A DNA stretch of 64,000 bases, from positions 57,453 through 121,452 of the forward strand of contig JBDKTY010000067.1 of the NCBI GenBank assembly GCA_039679945.1, given 5' to 3'. A program made the position numbers and the translations under genes. This stretch comes from SbD1 sp039679945 (GTDB lineage: Bacteria > Desulfobacterota > Syntrophobacteria > Syntrophobacterales > Syntrophobacteraceae). The notes beneath the pieces are model-generated. The model did not search any database and was not told the origin of the DNA. It was given only the letters and a program-made list of their open reading frames with translations. The first letter of the stretch is position 1. Every line of letters starts with the position of its first letter. Shown piece by piece: positions 9,155 through 16,817 of the stretch.

Positions 9155-9544
9155 ATGATGTTCGATGATTTGGACGAGATCAGGCGTGCCCGGAAAAAAT
9201 ACAATTACAAGATGTTTCAGAGTGGCGTCGGGACCTTTCGCGAGTTGGAGGAATTGGAAGAGAACATCTTCAGTAAGGGAAAGCTTCCGCGCAAGACTAA
9301 AGAACTGGTAGCCCTCGGCATCAGCATTGCCCAGTCATGCTATGGGTGAATCGAATACCACGTCGGCATGGCTGCTGAACATGGCGCAAGCAGGCGGGAA
9401 ATAGCCGAGGCCACGGCTGTCGCGCTGGCGTTGGGAGGTGGAGTTGTACAATGGCCCGCCCGATTTGTCTTCAAAGTCATGGATGAACTGGGACTGCCCG
9501 ACAAAACGGATGCTCCAACCGGCACGGAAGAAAAAGGAGAGTAG
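9155..9544 (+). CDS. AhpD-like (carboxymuconolactone decarboxylase family) probable selenoprotein, CxxU
   Basis: AhpD/CMD-family redox protein, normally built around a CxxC pair on an all-helical fold. The frame from ATG 9155 runs 64 codons to TGA at 9347-9349, then continues in the same frame to TAG at 9542-9544. Before the TGA is ALGISIAQSCYG; after it IEYHVGMAAEHGASRREI, a perfect family match in which CxxC plus downstream His reads C-Y-G-(TGA)-I-E-Y-H. The TGA therefore sits exactly on the second catalytic Cys, giving CxxU in a 129-residue product with Sec65. Candidate bacterial SECIS stems lie downstream (9358-9371, or CTGCT/AGCAG at 9372-9393). The start is set by GGAGGA at 9142-9147; an upstream ATG at 9083 lacks a ribosome-binding site. 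The alternative, a nonsense pseudogene, is unlikely because both halves are intact. Confidence 0.85.
9350..9395 (+). promoter_or_regulatory. Candidate SECIS region for the AhpD-like gene
   Basis: Bacterial SECIS elements lie immediately 3' of the UGA. Two candidate hairpins are visible: CCA-C-G/C-A-TGG with loop TCGG (9358-9371, one mismatch) and CTGCT/AGCAG with a 12-nt loop starting GA (9372-9393). I cannot fold them quantitatively, so which is used is open. Confidence 0.45.
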
Positions 9545-9626
9545 ACGGCAAGGCCCTGTTCTCATTCGGGATGAGCTACATCGCGCATCTTCGGCGCACC
9601 AGGCGCGGCCGGGGTCATGTCAATAT

Positions 9627-10088
9627 TTAGAGAGAAGCGTCGTAGACCGGAATCCCTTTCTCCCCGGCTTTTTTGAAAGCCCGCCTGATGACCGGTTCGG
9701 TCCCCCTGGTGAGATCGTACGAGGAAAGATCTTTTAAGGGGAGAAACATGCATTCTTCCGCGTCTGTCGCGGCAACCGGCTCACCCTGCGCGGACTCGCA
9801 CAGGAAATCGAGAAGGATGTAGTGGTATTCAATCCTGGAGCTGTTGTCATAAATCACGCGGTCGAGCACTGCCACGAGGTCTATCACTTTTACATCCAGC
9901 CCCACTTCTTCCCGGATCTCCCTGCGAACGGCGGCCTCCAGGCTTTCTCCCAATTCCACCAGCCCCCCTGGAATCGACCACTTCCCCGATGAAGGCGGAT
10001 TGCCTCTTTTCACCAAAAGCACCTCATCGCCTCGGAAGATGATTGCTCCCACTCCCGCCAGCGGCATCTCGGGATATCGTCTGTTCAT
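9627..10088 (-). CDS. Nudix hydrolase
   Basis: A 153-residue Nudix-family pyrophosphohydrolase of unknown substrate. The Nudix box is intact around residues 41-63 (GGLVELGES, then AVRREIREEVGL), giving the G, E, REUxEE residues that bind the divalent metal. The N-terminus GVGAIIFRGDEVLLVKR and the following SGKWSIPGG are the standard first strands. Subfamily resemblance is to ADP-ribose/NTP-type MutT proteins, but specificity cannot be read from sequence. It is convergent with the AhpD-like gene, 82 bp apart. AAGG lies about 10 bp upstream of its ATG. Confidence 0.9.
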   Translation of the reverse strand: MNRRYPEMPLAGVGAIIFRGDEVLLVKRGNPPSSGKWSIPGGLVELGESLEAAVRREIREEVGLDVKVIDLVAVLDRVIYDNSSRIEYHYILLDFLCESAQGEPVAATDAEECMFLPLKDLSSYDLTRGTEPVIRRAFKKAGEKGIPVYDASL

Positions 10089-10231
10089 GACTCATGATGC
10101 CTTGTTGCAACAGTTGTGAGCGATGACAGTCACGGGAACGCTTCCATTCCCGGCTGGAACGGTTTCATACTATTCCCGCCATCCTCTCTTATGTCAAAAT
10201 ATTCGGCGCCGCGCGTCCAGTTCCCGCTCCG

Positions 10232-10882
10232 CTAAGGCCGGCAGGATCGGCAGGGATGATACCCGTCATACAGCGGCTGCCACCGTCCCTGGAAACGCAC
10301 CCGGCTCCGGACGGACATCTCCCGGCCCAAGGGGCACCGCGGCCGATGGAATACGTAAGTGCCGATGTTTCCGATATAGTAGGGCGCGGTCCTGACGGGA
10401 CAAGCTCCCCAGAGGCCCTCTCGTTTCGTGATCGCCTCGCGTTGCGCTCCGAGAAGCTCCGCGAACATATCCTCCGCTCCGGGTGTTCTGTAGATCCAGG
10501 CGTATCCGGCTCGTACCAGCTCAACATTGACACAGGCGCCGTCCGGACCATGCACATAGGCCAGGAGCCGACCATACTGATCATGGGTCTCTCCCGCATA
10601 GCGAAGGGCCACTTTCTTTCCGAGCACCCTTCTCGCATTCGCCTCTTTTGCCTTTCGCCCATGGCACTGCGAGGGTTCCCCCCGGTGCCCTGTTTCCGGT
10701 GCATCAATGCCAAGATAGCGTACCTTTTCGCCCGTTTCCAGGATAATGGTGTCACCATCGAGGACGTGTTCCACTTTCCCGGCGGCAGGCAACGACCCGG
10801 CCCTGCCCGGCCATCCGGCCCAAGCCGCCGCCAGCATTGCCAGAACAGTAAGAACCAGGATAACTGGACGTCTTGTAAACAT
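10232..10882 (-). CDS. Secreted thermonuclease-like (SNase) protein with C-terminal Cys motif
   Basis: Staphylococcal-nuclease-fold enzyme, probably exported. Residues 1-28 form a signal peptide or anchor (VILVLTVLAMLAAAWAG). The SNase domain spans about 36-150: DGDTIILETGEKVRYLGIDAPE carries the Ca-binding Asp and first Arg, and ETHDQYGRLLAYV the second catalytic segment. A C-terminal extension (about 160-216) has the pattern YIGNIGTYVFHRPRC, then YHPCRSCRP. This resembles the Ada-type or competence-associated Cys motif attached to some SNases. Expected activity is phosphodiesterase cleavage of DNA or RNA in the periplasm. AAAGG precedes the ATG. It is divergent from the DUF2914-cdaA pair. 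Confidence 0.85.
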   Translation of the reverse strand: MFTRRPVILVLTVLAMLAAAWAGWPGRAGSLPAAGKVEHVLDGDTIILETGEKVRYLGIDAPETGHRGEPSQCHGRKAKEANARRVLGKKVALRYAGETHDQYGRLLAYVHGPDGACVNVELVRAGYAWIYRTPGAEDMFAELLGAQREAITKREGLWGACPVRTAPYYIGNIGTYVFHRPRCPLGREMSVRSRVRFQGRWQPLYDGYHPCRSCRP

Positions 10883-10955
10883 TCCGGGGCCTTTCTCCGT
10901 CTATATCGCCGTGGCCGAACTCGTCACCTCGTCTGTCGATTACAGTATATAATTC

Positions 10956-10983
10956 TTGACGAAAGGGGGTGGAATGGTATTTT
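10956..10983 (+). promoter_or_regulatory. Putative sigma-70 promoter for the DUF2914-cdaA operon
   Basis: TTGACG (10956-10961), a 16-bp spacer, then TATTTT (10978-10983), about 200 bp before the DUF2914 start in the 297-bp divergent gap. The -35 is 5/6 and the -10 is weaker. Nothing else was recognised in this gap. Confidence 0.4.
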
Positions 10984-11179
10984 TTATAGCTTCGGATTTG
11001 GATGAGCTGCCGAAGGACAGCTTCCCCGAGGCCGAGTTACCTGGATCAGAATCCCGAGGATACGGGCAGGGGCGATCCCATACCTGGCATGCTTCCACTG
11101 TTTGTGTCACACCTGGACACCGAATGCTTTTCATCCCGCAAGCCAATCCTGTCCCTGCGCATTTTTCCGGAGAGAATCA

Positions 11180-11635
11180 ATGAAACCTTGTGTCATGCTG
11201 ACGGTTTTCTGTTGCATCCTCTGTGCGGCTTTCATGACCATACCGTCTGCCCAGGAACAACCCCAGGAGGCGTCACCTCCGTCACCAGCCCCTTCATCCG
11301 ATGCCGCTCAGAAATTGGGGCTTAAGCAGGCGATCATGTGCGAGAGGGTGGAAAATCTCACCCCCGTGCGCCCCGGGCTTGCTTTTTCGGTATCATCCGG
11401 GCAAGTCTGCTGCTTTACCTCTTTCGAGCCGGTTCCGCAGCCCACGGTGATCTACCACAGATGGTTCCGCCGTGATGAACTGAGCACCCAGACCCGGCTG
11501 CGCCTCTACTCACCGAAGTGGTCCACCTATAGCGTTATCCAGCTTCGGGAGACCGACAAAGGTCCATGGCGGGTTGAAATAATAGACCAGAACGGGCACG
11601 TTTTCGATGTGCTCAGGTTCAGCATAACAGATTAG
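11180..11635 (+). CDS. DUF2914 domain exported protein
   Basis: A 151-residue protein of unknown function. Residues 1-23 form a signal peptide (MLTVFCCILCAAFMTIPSA). A Pro/Ser-rich linker follows, then a DUF2914-type domain: IMCERVENLTPVRPG, QVCCFTSFE, the HRWFRRDE strand, and KGPWRVEIIDQNG near the end. DUF2914 is a small beta domain usually found at the envelope; its biochemistry is not known to me. The start ATG 11180 is preceded by GGAGAG. The diadenylate cyclase gene begins 16 bp after its stop, so it is very likely in the same operon and may be a periplasmic partner of the YbbR part of that protein (inference). Confidence 0.8.
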   Translation: MKPCVMLTVFCCILCAAFMTIPSAQEQPQEASPPSPAPSSDAAQKLGLKQAIMCERVENLTPVRPGLAFSVSSGQVCCFTSFEPVPQPTVIYHRWFRRDELSTQTRLRLYSPKWSTYSVIQLRETDKGPWRVEIIDQNGHVFDVLRFSITD

Positions 11636-11651
11636 CCAAACAGGCGCCGCA

Positions 11652-13103
11652 ATGACCCGTTTAATTGCATTCCTATCATCGGTACGCTGGCAGGATATAG
11701 TGGATATCCTGATAAACAGCTATATACTCCTGCGGGTCTATATACTTTTCCAGGGCACAAACGCTTTCCGTGTCCTGGTTGGGATCACTTCCCTCTGGAT
11801 TCTGCAGGAGGTTGCCGCCAGTATAGGCCTTATCCTCACGAGCTGGGCCATTCGCGGTATTACCGCGGCGGCCGCGATCATCATCATCGTTGTATTTAGA
11901 AATGAAATCCGCACCGCGCTCCAGGTTCGCAATCTTAAAGCGTTTCTGTGGGGATTTCCCAATCGCGAACAAACGACGCCCGTGGATGTGATCACGGAGT
12001 CTGTATTCCAGATGGCCAAGAGGCGAACCGGCGCCCTGATAGTCTTTCCGGGAAAGGAAGACCTCGGGGAAGCAATCCACGGAGGCCTATCCTGGAACGG
12101 CACAGTCTCTCCTGAAATGCTCCTGAGCATCTTCTGGCCCCAGAACCCGGTACATGATGGGGCAATCATAATAAACGGCTCGCGGATCACCGAGGTGGGT
12201 GTGCTTCTTCCGCTTTCGCAGCGCCAGGATCTTCCATCTTATTACGGAACGCGTCACCGGGCGGCTGTGGGGCTTTCCGAGCGCACAGACGCGCTGGTGG
12301 TTGTCGTCTCCGAGGAACGGGGGCGGGTGAGCATTGCCAAGGATTATACACTCAAGCCTGTTATCGACAGCGAGGAACTCGCGCAGGCAATCCGAAAGCA
12401 CCTGAACTTCCCCGACATCAGCCCGGCCCGCCAGCACGAGCGGGAACGGCTGAAGCTCGTGGTCGCGGCCGGTCTTTCCCTTCTCATAATGACGGGTATC
12501 TGGTTTGGCTTCACCCGAAGCCAGGATACGATCATTGCTCTCAATGTCCCGATCGAATATGTGAACAGACCGGCGAACTACGAGATATTGGACACTTCGG
12601 TGGATGAAGCTCGGCTTCAACTTTTCGGTTCGAGCGCGCTCATCAAGTCATTGAAGCAGGGACAGGTGGGGGTGCGTATAGACTTGAGCAAAGCCGCGGA
12701 AGGGCGGAACACCTTTACCATTACCCAGGATGATATAATCCTGCCTCCCGGGGTGTCTCTCAATAAGATCCAACCCGCGGTAATAGACGTTACCCTGGAC
12801 ATTCCCACTACCAGGGAGCTGCCGATCCAGGTTGACTGGGTCGGAAGACTCCCGGAGAACATGGTACTGTCGAGTGTGACCGTGACCCCCGAGACGGTCA
12901 AGGTAATAGGCGGCAGTAAGACCCTTGAAAAAGTGAGCACAGTCTACACGGCTCCGGTAAGGCTCGACAGTCTGACAAGATCCGGATCCGTCACAACCCA
13001 GGTCGTGCTCTCGCCTCCTTCACTTCGCGTGGCATCCGCTTCACCGGAGAAGGTGACGATTCAGTATTTGCTCAGCGAAAGGAATTCCCCGGCGAAAAAA
13101 TAG
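11652..13103 (+). CDS. cdaA: Membrane diadenylate cyclase fused to YbbR domains
   Basis: Makes cyclic di-AMP from two ATP. The N-terminus has three membrane helices (about 12-85). The DAC (DisA_N) domain follows (about 95-255) with both catalytic signatures intact: PVHDGAIII near residue 165 (DGA) and GTRHRAAVGLSE near residue 198 (RHR). A further helix, LKLVVAAGLSLLIMTG (about 272-290), leads to an extracytoplasmic region with at least two YbbR-type repeats (about 295-475; VTPETVKVIGG, LDIPTTRELPI). In Firmicutes CdaA and its YbbR-domain regulator CdaR are separate adjacent genes; here both are one 483-residue chain. Downstream inverted repeats at 13107-13187 may be a transcript end. Confidence 0.9.
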   Translation: MTRLIAFLSSVRWQDIVDILINSYILLRVYILFQGTNAFRVLVGITSLWILQEVAASIGLILTSWAIRGITAAAAIIIIVVFRNEIRTALQVRNLKAFLWGFPNREQTTPVDVITESVFQMAKRRTGALIVFPGKEDLGEAIHGGLSWNGTVSPEMLLSIFWPQNPVHDGAIIINGSRITEVGVLLPLSQRQDLPSYYGTRHRAAVGLSERTDALVVVVSEERGRVSIAKDYTLKPVIDSEELAQAIRKHLNFPDISPARQHERERLKLVVAAGLSLLIMTGIWFGFTRSQDTIIALNVPIEYVNRPANYEILDTSVDEARLQLFGSSALIKSLKQGQVGVRIDLSKAAEGRNTFTITQDDIILPPGVSLNKIQPAVIDVTLDIPTTRELPIQVDWVGRLPENMVLSSVTVTPETVKVIGGSKTLEKVSTVYTAPVRLDSLTRSGSVTTQVVLSPPSLRVASASPEKVTIQYLLSERNSPAKK

Positions 13104-13106
13104 ACC

Positions 13107-13187
13107 ATCCCCATGCGGCGCCGGCCGCGCATGCCATTCAACGGCGGCACTCACGTTCGTGACGGGTGATGGAGACTGCATGGGGAT
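13107..13187. repeat. Nested inverted repeats after cdaA
   Basis: Perfect 10-bp arms ATCCCCATGC (13107-13116) and GCATGGGGAT (13178-13187) enclose smaller palindromes (GGCGCCGGCCGCGC, TCACGTTCGTGA). There is no T-run. It lies in the 283-bp gap between cdaA and the convergent sensor-like gene, which holds no credible gene. Confidence 0.5.
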
Positions 13188-13386
13188 ATGGGGTTCGGGC
13201 GGAGGCAGAACTTACACCGTACCTTCAAATGCCCGGATCATGCGCCGGCTGGCAACCGGGTGGCGGCGGATGAATCCGGAATCCGGCGCGCATGCTCCCC
13301 GGCGGTCCCACCTGATACCGGGTACGCGGGACACGATAGTGGTTCCGCGATCCCCGCCAGCAATCCCTGATTTTCAACAACTACTC

Positions 13387-14751
13387 TTAACCAGGCGGAA
13401 ATTCGGAACAATCGACTGATTCGCCGTTCTTGAGGGAGAGAATGATCCGATTGGCCCTCTCCTCAACCTCGGGGATCATTTCAACTAAAGCTTTAAGGGC
13501 GGTAAGCACTTTTTTGGTCTGCTGTTTGTGAGGGATAGACAGGTCGGGGTGGTCCAATAACTTCAGGATTTCATCCAGCACGAGGACTTTATCCACGGTG
13601 AAATCAGTGTATGCGAGCCTTGGCCAGGCGTTTTTGAGGTCTTCGGGAAGATGACGGATCTCCTTGGTCAGTTCCTGGTTGGTTCCAACCCATAACGCTT
13701 TAGGCAAACGATCGAGCAGCGATTGGATCTCTTCACGGCAGGAATCCCATACCTTGCTCTCGAGCAGCAACCTGTTCCATTTGGGTCGTATCTTATTGTC
13801 GACCCACCTCTCACCAAGCCCCGGCATGAGAGAGAGACCGGCAAGTTCCTCCTGTTCCAGCAGAAGCGTTTGACAAAAAGCCGCCAGCATCGGCGCGCCG
13901 TTTATCCCCGGAAGGCTGGTGCGAATAATCTCGCTCAGGCGGTTCAGAATATCGCGCTTGCTCTCGATGTGCGGAAAAGCCCGAGCGATCTCGGACTCCC
14001 ACTGCTCGCGCAGGAAACTGATTTCGGCATTGATGGCCGAGAAGATAAACCCGAGTTTTATAAGGGTGTTTCTCAATTCGTGGGCAAGGACATTACAGCT
14101 TTGCAGCCGCTGGCGCGCCAGTTCTTTCTGTGCCTTGGAGAGGGTTTCCCGGACATGGAGAGAGAGCAACTCGGTACCCAGAATTCTGGAGAGTTTCTTG
14201 ATGACCTTCGTGGAGTAGTCTCCCATCTTGATCGTGCCGGGCTTAAAATGGATTTTGACTACCGCCACGACCACATATTCCCAATCCTTCCAGATGGGAT
14301 TACCCGAATAGTCCAGGGGGTATTGGAGATCACCGGTCGAATCATGGTACAGGTATGATTTTTTGATCAGGACGGGTTCCATGTGGTGGTGGTCTTCGGG
14401 CTCGTCGCTGAGTTGCTTTCGCACGCTCCGGGCATCCTGGTTCGGGTCATCGGCGGTCCAGCTCTTGCCTTTTTCCACGCACCAGGCCATTGCCTCCCGC
14501 ACATACCCCGGCCTGTCCCTGTATTGTTCCCAACTCTTTCCAGGGTGGTTGTAGTCGGAGACCTCCGGAAGCCCCCACTCGATAGTCCCATTCACCTCAT
14601 TGCGAATTCCGGAAGTGATCCGAACCGCCTGAAGTCTCGGCATCGGTCCAATTCGGTAAATGGTCCCCTTGGTTGCTGAACGCAGACAAAAAAGGATGGT
14701 TTCAATCATATCCTTGCAGGCACGCTCAAGGATATCCTTGCCGATGATCAT
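13387..14751 (-). CDS. Sensor-like protein with H-box but no kinase ATPase domain
   Basis: 454 residues, not assigned to a named family. The N-terminal half (about 1-210) looks like a divergent GAF/PAS-type input module. It is followed by a helical segment (about 215-250) reading KAQKELARQRLQSCNVLAHELRNTLIKLG, which closely resembles a histidine-kinase dimerisation H-box (HELRN). No N, G1 or G2 ATP-binding boxes follow. The rest (about 250-454) is Leu-rich helical sequence. It might be a phosphotransfer or scaffold partner for a kinase encoded elsewhere, or a pseudo-kinase. The start is ATG 14751, with a possible TTG one codon earlier and no strong ribosome-binding site. It is convergent with cdaA. 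Confidence 0.6.
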   Translation of the reverse strand: MIIGKDILERACKDMIETILFCLRSATKGTIYRIGPMPRLQAVRITSGIRNEVNGTIEWGLPEVSDYNHPGKSWEQYRDRPGYVREAMAWCVEKGKSWTADDPNQDARSVRKQLSDEPEDHHHMEPVLIKKSYLYHDSTGDLQYPLDYSGNPIWKDWEYVVVAVVKIHFKPGTIKMGDYSTKVIKKLSRILGTELLSLHVRETLSKAQKELARQRLQSCNVLAHELRNTLIKLGFIFSAINAEISFLREQWESEIARAFPHIESKRDILNRLSEIIRTSLPGINGAPMLAAFCQTLLLEQEELAGLSLMPGLGERWVDNKIRPKWNRLLLESKVWDSCREEIQSLLDRLPKALWVGTNQELTKEIRHLPEDLKNAWPRLAYTDFTVDKVLVLDEILKLLDHPDLSIPHKQQTKKVLTALKALVEMIPEVEERANRIILSLKNGESVDCSEFPPG

Positions 14752-14951
14752 CAAAATGCCCCTATACCAACGCTCCCGGTAGTCCAGTTGTGGTTTTATC
14801 CCGAATACCGGACACGGTCAACAGGGTTTTTCTTCTCCTCGGCCCGGCGCCGGGAGACAAGCATCCGATGTCTCAAACACTCGAATCCAGCTTTGCTTTG
14901 GGAATTCGAAAGAGTAGAATCTGCCGCTATCTCTAAACAAAGGAGCCGCTC

Positions 14952-15650
14952 ATGCCAATTGCCAGGCTTTTGCAGTCGATTGCCTTGTCGTTGCTGCTGT
15001 TGCTTGTTACCGGATCTATCTGCCCTATATCCCAAGCCGCCGAGGCAGAGAAACGAGAGCTGAAGTTCCGCTGGGCTTTCGGCGCTCTCGGAGGCAGCAC
15101 AAATGCCCCCCGCGTCGAACCCGTGGCCAGGAACGCGGTACTCAAATCGGGCGACAAACTCAAGGTGATGGTTGAACTCCACAGGAAATGCTTTGTTTAC
15201 CTGATCCATCATAATGCACAGGGAGAGGTCGCCATGCTCTTTCCGTATGATATCAAGCAGTTCGGCACGGATTACCAACCCGGCCGCAGGTATTATATCC
15301 CAAAGGGCGAAGCGTGGTTCCAGCTCGACAACAAAATCGGAAAAGAGACTTTCTACCTGATGGCCTCCGACCAGAGGTTGCTCGATATTGAATACCTCTA
15401 TAACAAGTATGTTTCATCGGAACCCGTAAAACGAACCGAGCTTGCCGTCCAGATGGTCGCGGAGCTGGACAGCCTCCGCGAGCAGTACAGGGCAGCCGGC
15501 GAACAGTCGGATGTCCTGGCCAGTAATGAGGCTACTCTGAGAGGATTCGAGAGAGCCACTGGAGCAGACCCAACCGATATCGCCGGCATGGCCCGGGATA
15601 TCGCCTTCAATAACCTGTACTCGGAAACCATCGTCATCGATCACCGCTGA
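14952..15650 (+). CDS. Exported DUF4384 domain protein
   Basis: 232 residues. Residues 1-29 are a signal peptide (LLQSIALSLLLLLVTGS, cleavage likely after SQAA). The next 120 residues match the DUF4384 pattern: LKSGDKLKVMVELHRKCFVYLI, then GEVAMLFP and a GRRYYIPKG stretch. DUF4384 occurs in envelope and signalling proteins, often near kinases or caspase-like proteins; its role is unknown. The C-terminal 70 residues are polar and helical. The start is supported by AAAGGAG six bases upstream. It is divergent from the sensor-like gene. Confidence 0.75.
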   Translation: MPIARLLQSIALSLLLLLVTGSICPISQAAEAEKRELKFRWAFGALGGSTNAPRVEPVARNAVLKSGDKLKVMVELHRKCFVYLIHHNAQGEVAMLFPYDIKQFGTDYQPGRRYYIPKGEAWFQLDNKIGKETFYLMASDQRLLDIEYLYNKYVSSEPVKRTELAVQMVAELDSLREQYRAAGEQSDVLASNEATLRGFERATGADPTDIAGMARDIAFNNLYSETIVIDHR

Positions 15651-15826
15651 TAAGCAGACCTTTCTCCTTTTCCCCCGAGGGCGTGCCTCCTGTCGGCCGA
15701 TGTTGCCGGTTGACAAAAGGTGAAGCCGCATTAAGTTTGTGGTCAAGGCAAAACCAAATATTGTTGGTGGCCTGCAAAGTTTTAGAGAAAGAATCTTGTA
15801 TATTTGGGTTTATCGAGGAGTGTGCT

Positions 15827-16105
15827 ATGTACAAAAAGCTTCTAAGCTTAACCATACTCGGAATCGTTTTCACCCTGGTCTTTGGTTTCGGATCAGTAGC
15901 AAAAGCTGAGTTCTTCGATCGAACAGCTCCTGGCGTCGATCGTGACCTGTTCGCTTACCATCAGGGTGAAGTGAACCAGTTCGGAAACGATAGGGCGTAC
16001 TCATCGGCTGGAGGCACCGACACCGATGCCGATTTCAGGGCCAACCACTTTGTTCCGGACTCCTATGGTCTGTCAGGTTCCTACGCCGATTGGATGGAAC
16101 GCTGA
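15827..16105 (+). CDS. Small exported protein of unknown function
   Basis: 92 residues. The N-terminus is a clear signal peptide (MYKKLLSLTILGIVFTLVFG, cleavage predicted near VAKA-EFF). The mature part of about 65 residues is acidic and rich in Asp, Gly, Ser, Tyr and Phe, with no Cys. I do not recognise a family. The start was chosen at 15827 because GAGGAG lies 6 bp upstream and the signal peptide begins there. A strong intrinsic terminator follows 58 bp after the stop, so it is a free-standing short transcript, suggesting an abundant secreted or periplasmic product. Confidence 0.72.
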   Translation: MYKKLLSLTILGIVFTLVFGFGSVAKAEFFDRTAPGVDRDLFAYHQGEVNQFGNDRAYSSAGGTDTDADFRANHFVPDSYGLSGSYADWMER

Positions 16106-16162
16106 TACCGTAAACATGGAAAAACTCGGTCAGGCCTCTGCCCTGAGTGAGATCTTCTTGTC

Positions 16163-16200
16163 AACAGCCCCGGTGAAAGAAATTCACCGGGGCTGTTTTT
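16163..16200 (+). terminator. Intrinsic terminator after the small exported protein
   Basis: A perfect 15-bp stem, AACAGCCCCGGTGAA with its complement, 5-nt loop AGAAA, and a run of T at the 3' end (16196-16200). Confidence 0.92.
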
Positions 16201-16346
16201 GTGATACTTCGCAACAGGGACTGCTTCAAGGTCAAGATATGATTCAGGAAGGATCATTGCCCGGCTGGTGGAGCGTCCGGCTGATTGATGAAGGATCGGC
16301 CACTGCCGGTGGCATGGCGGAAAAAGAGGACCGGGGCGCCGCGTAT

Positions 16347-16817
16347 CTACTGTTCCTTTGCCGCGGATGCGGCAAGGCCGGAAAGAAACTGCTCGCAATC
16401 ATCCTCTTCGCCTATGTCCATGGCGTAGCGGCGCAGCTCCTCCACGAGAGCCGGTTCATAACGATCCGAAATGATTGTCTTCAGTCCATTGTATTTTTCA
16501 CGGTGTTTGGAAAGCGCACAGGCATCCTGGAGTGGGCGGAAGCATCTCAGGCGTTTCTCATTCTCGAGTTCTCTGATAATCAGGGGAATATCGCTGATAA
16601 TCTCCCGTAATTCAGCCATTCTGGATTTCATGGCCCTGACCTTATCCCGCGACACCATACCCTTTGCCCATTCCACGAGGACTGCCGGCAACTTCCGATT
16701 CAACTCATCCAGTTCCCGGAGTGCCGAATTCTCCTCAACCCTCATGCGCATAATGAGGCCGTCGAGTTCCGTCCATGCCCGCGTAGCCTCGGTGCGCATC
16801 TGCTCTTCCCTGATCAT
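16347..16817 (-). CDS. Hypothetical helical protein
   Basis: 156 residues, no recognised family. Charged and almost entirely helical, with coiled-coil potential over about 20-95 (EENSALRELDELNRKL; KSRMAELREIISDI) and a second helical block at 110-145. No signal peptide or membrane segment. The start ATG 16817 is chosen because GGGAGAGGG lies just upstream; an ATG 18 bases further out has none. It is convergent with the small exported protein across the terminator. Confidence 0.55.
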   Translation of the reverse strand: MIREEQMRTEATRAWTELDGLIMRMRVEENSALRELDELNRKLPAVLVEWAKGMVSRDKVRAMKSRMAELREIISDIPLIIRELENEKRLRCFRPLQDACALSKHREKYNGLKTIISDRYEPALVEELRRYAMDIGEEDDCEQFLSGLAASAAKEQ

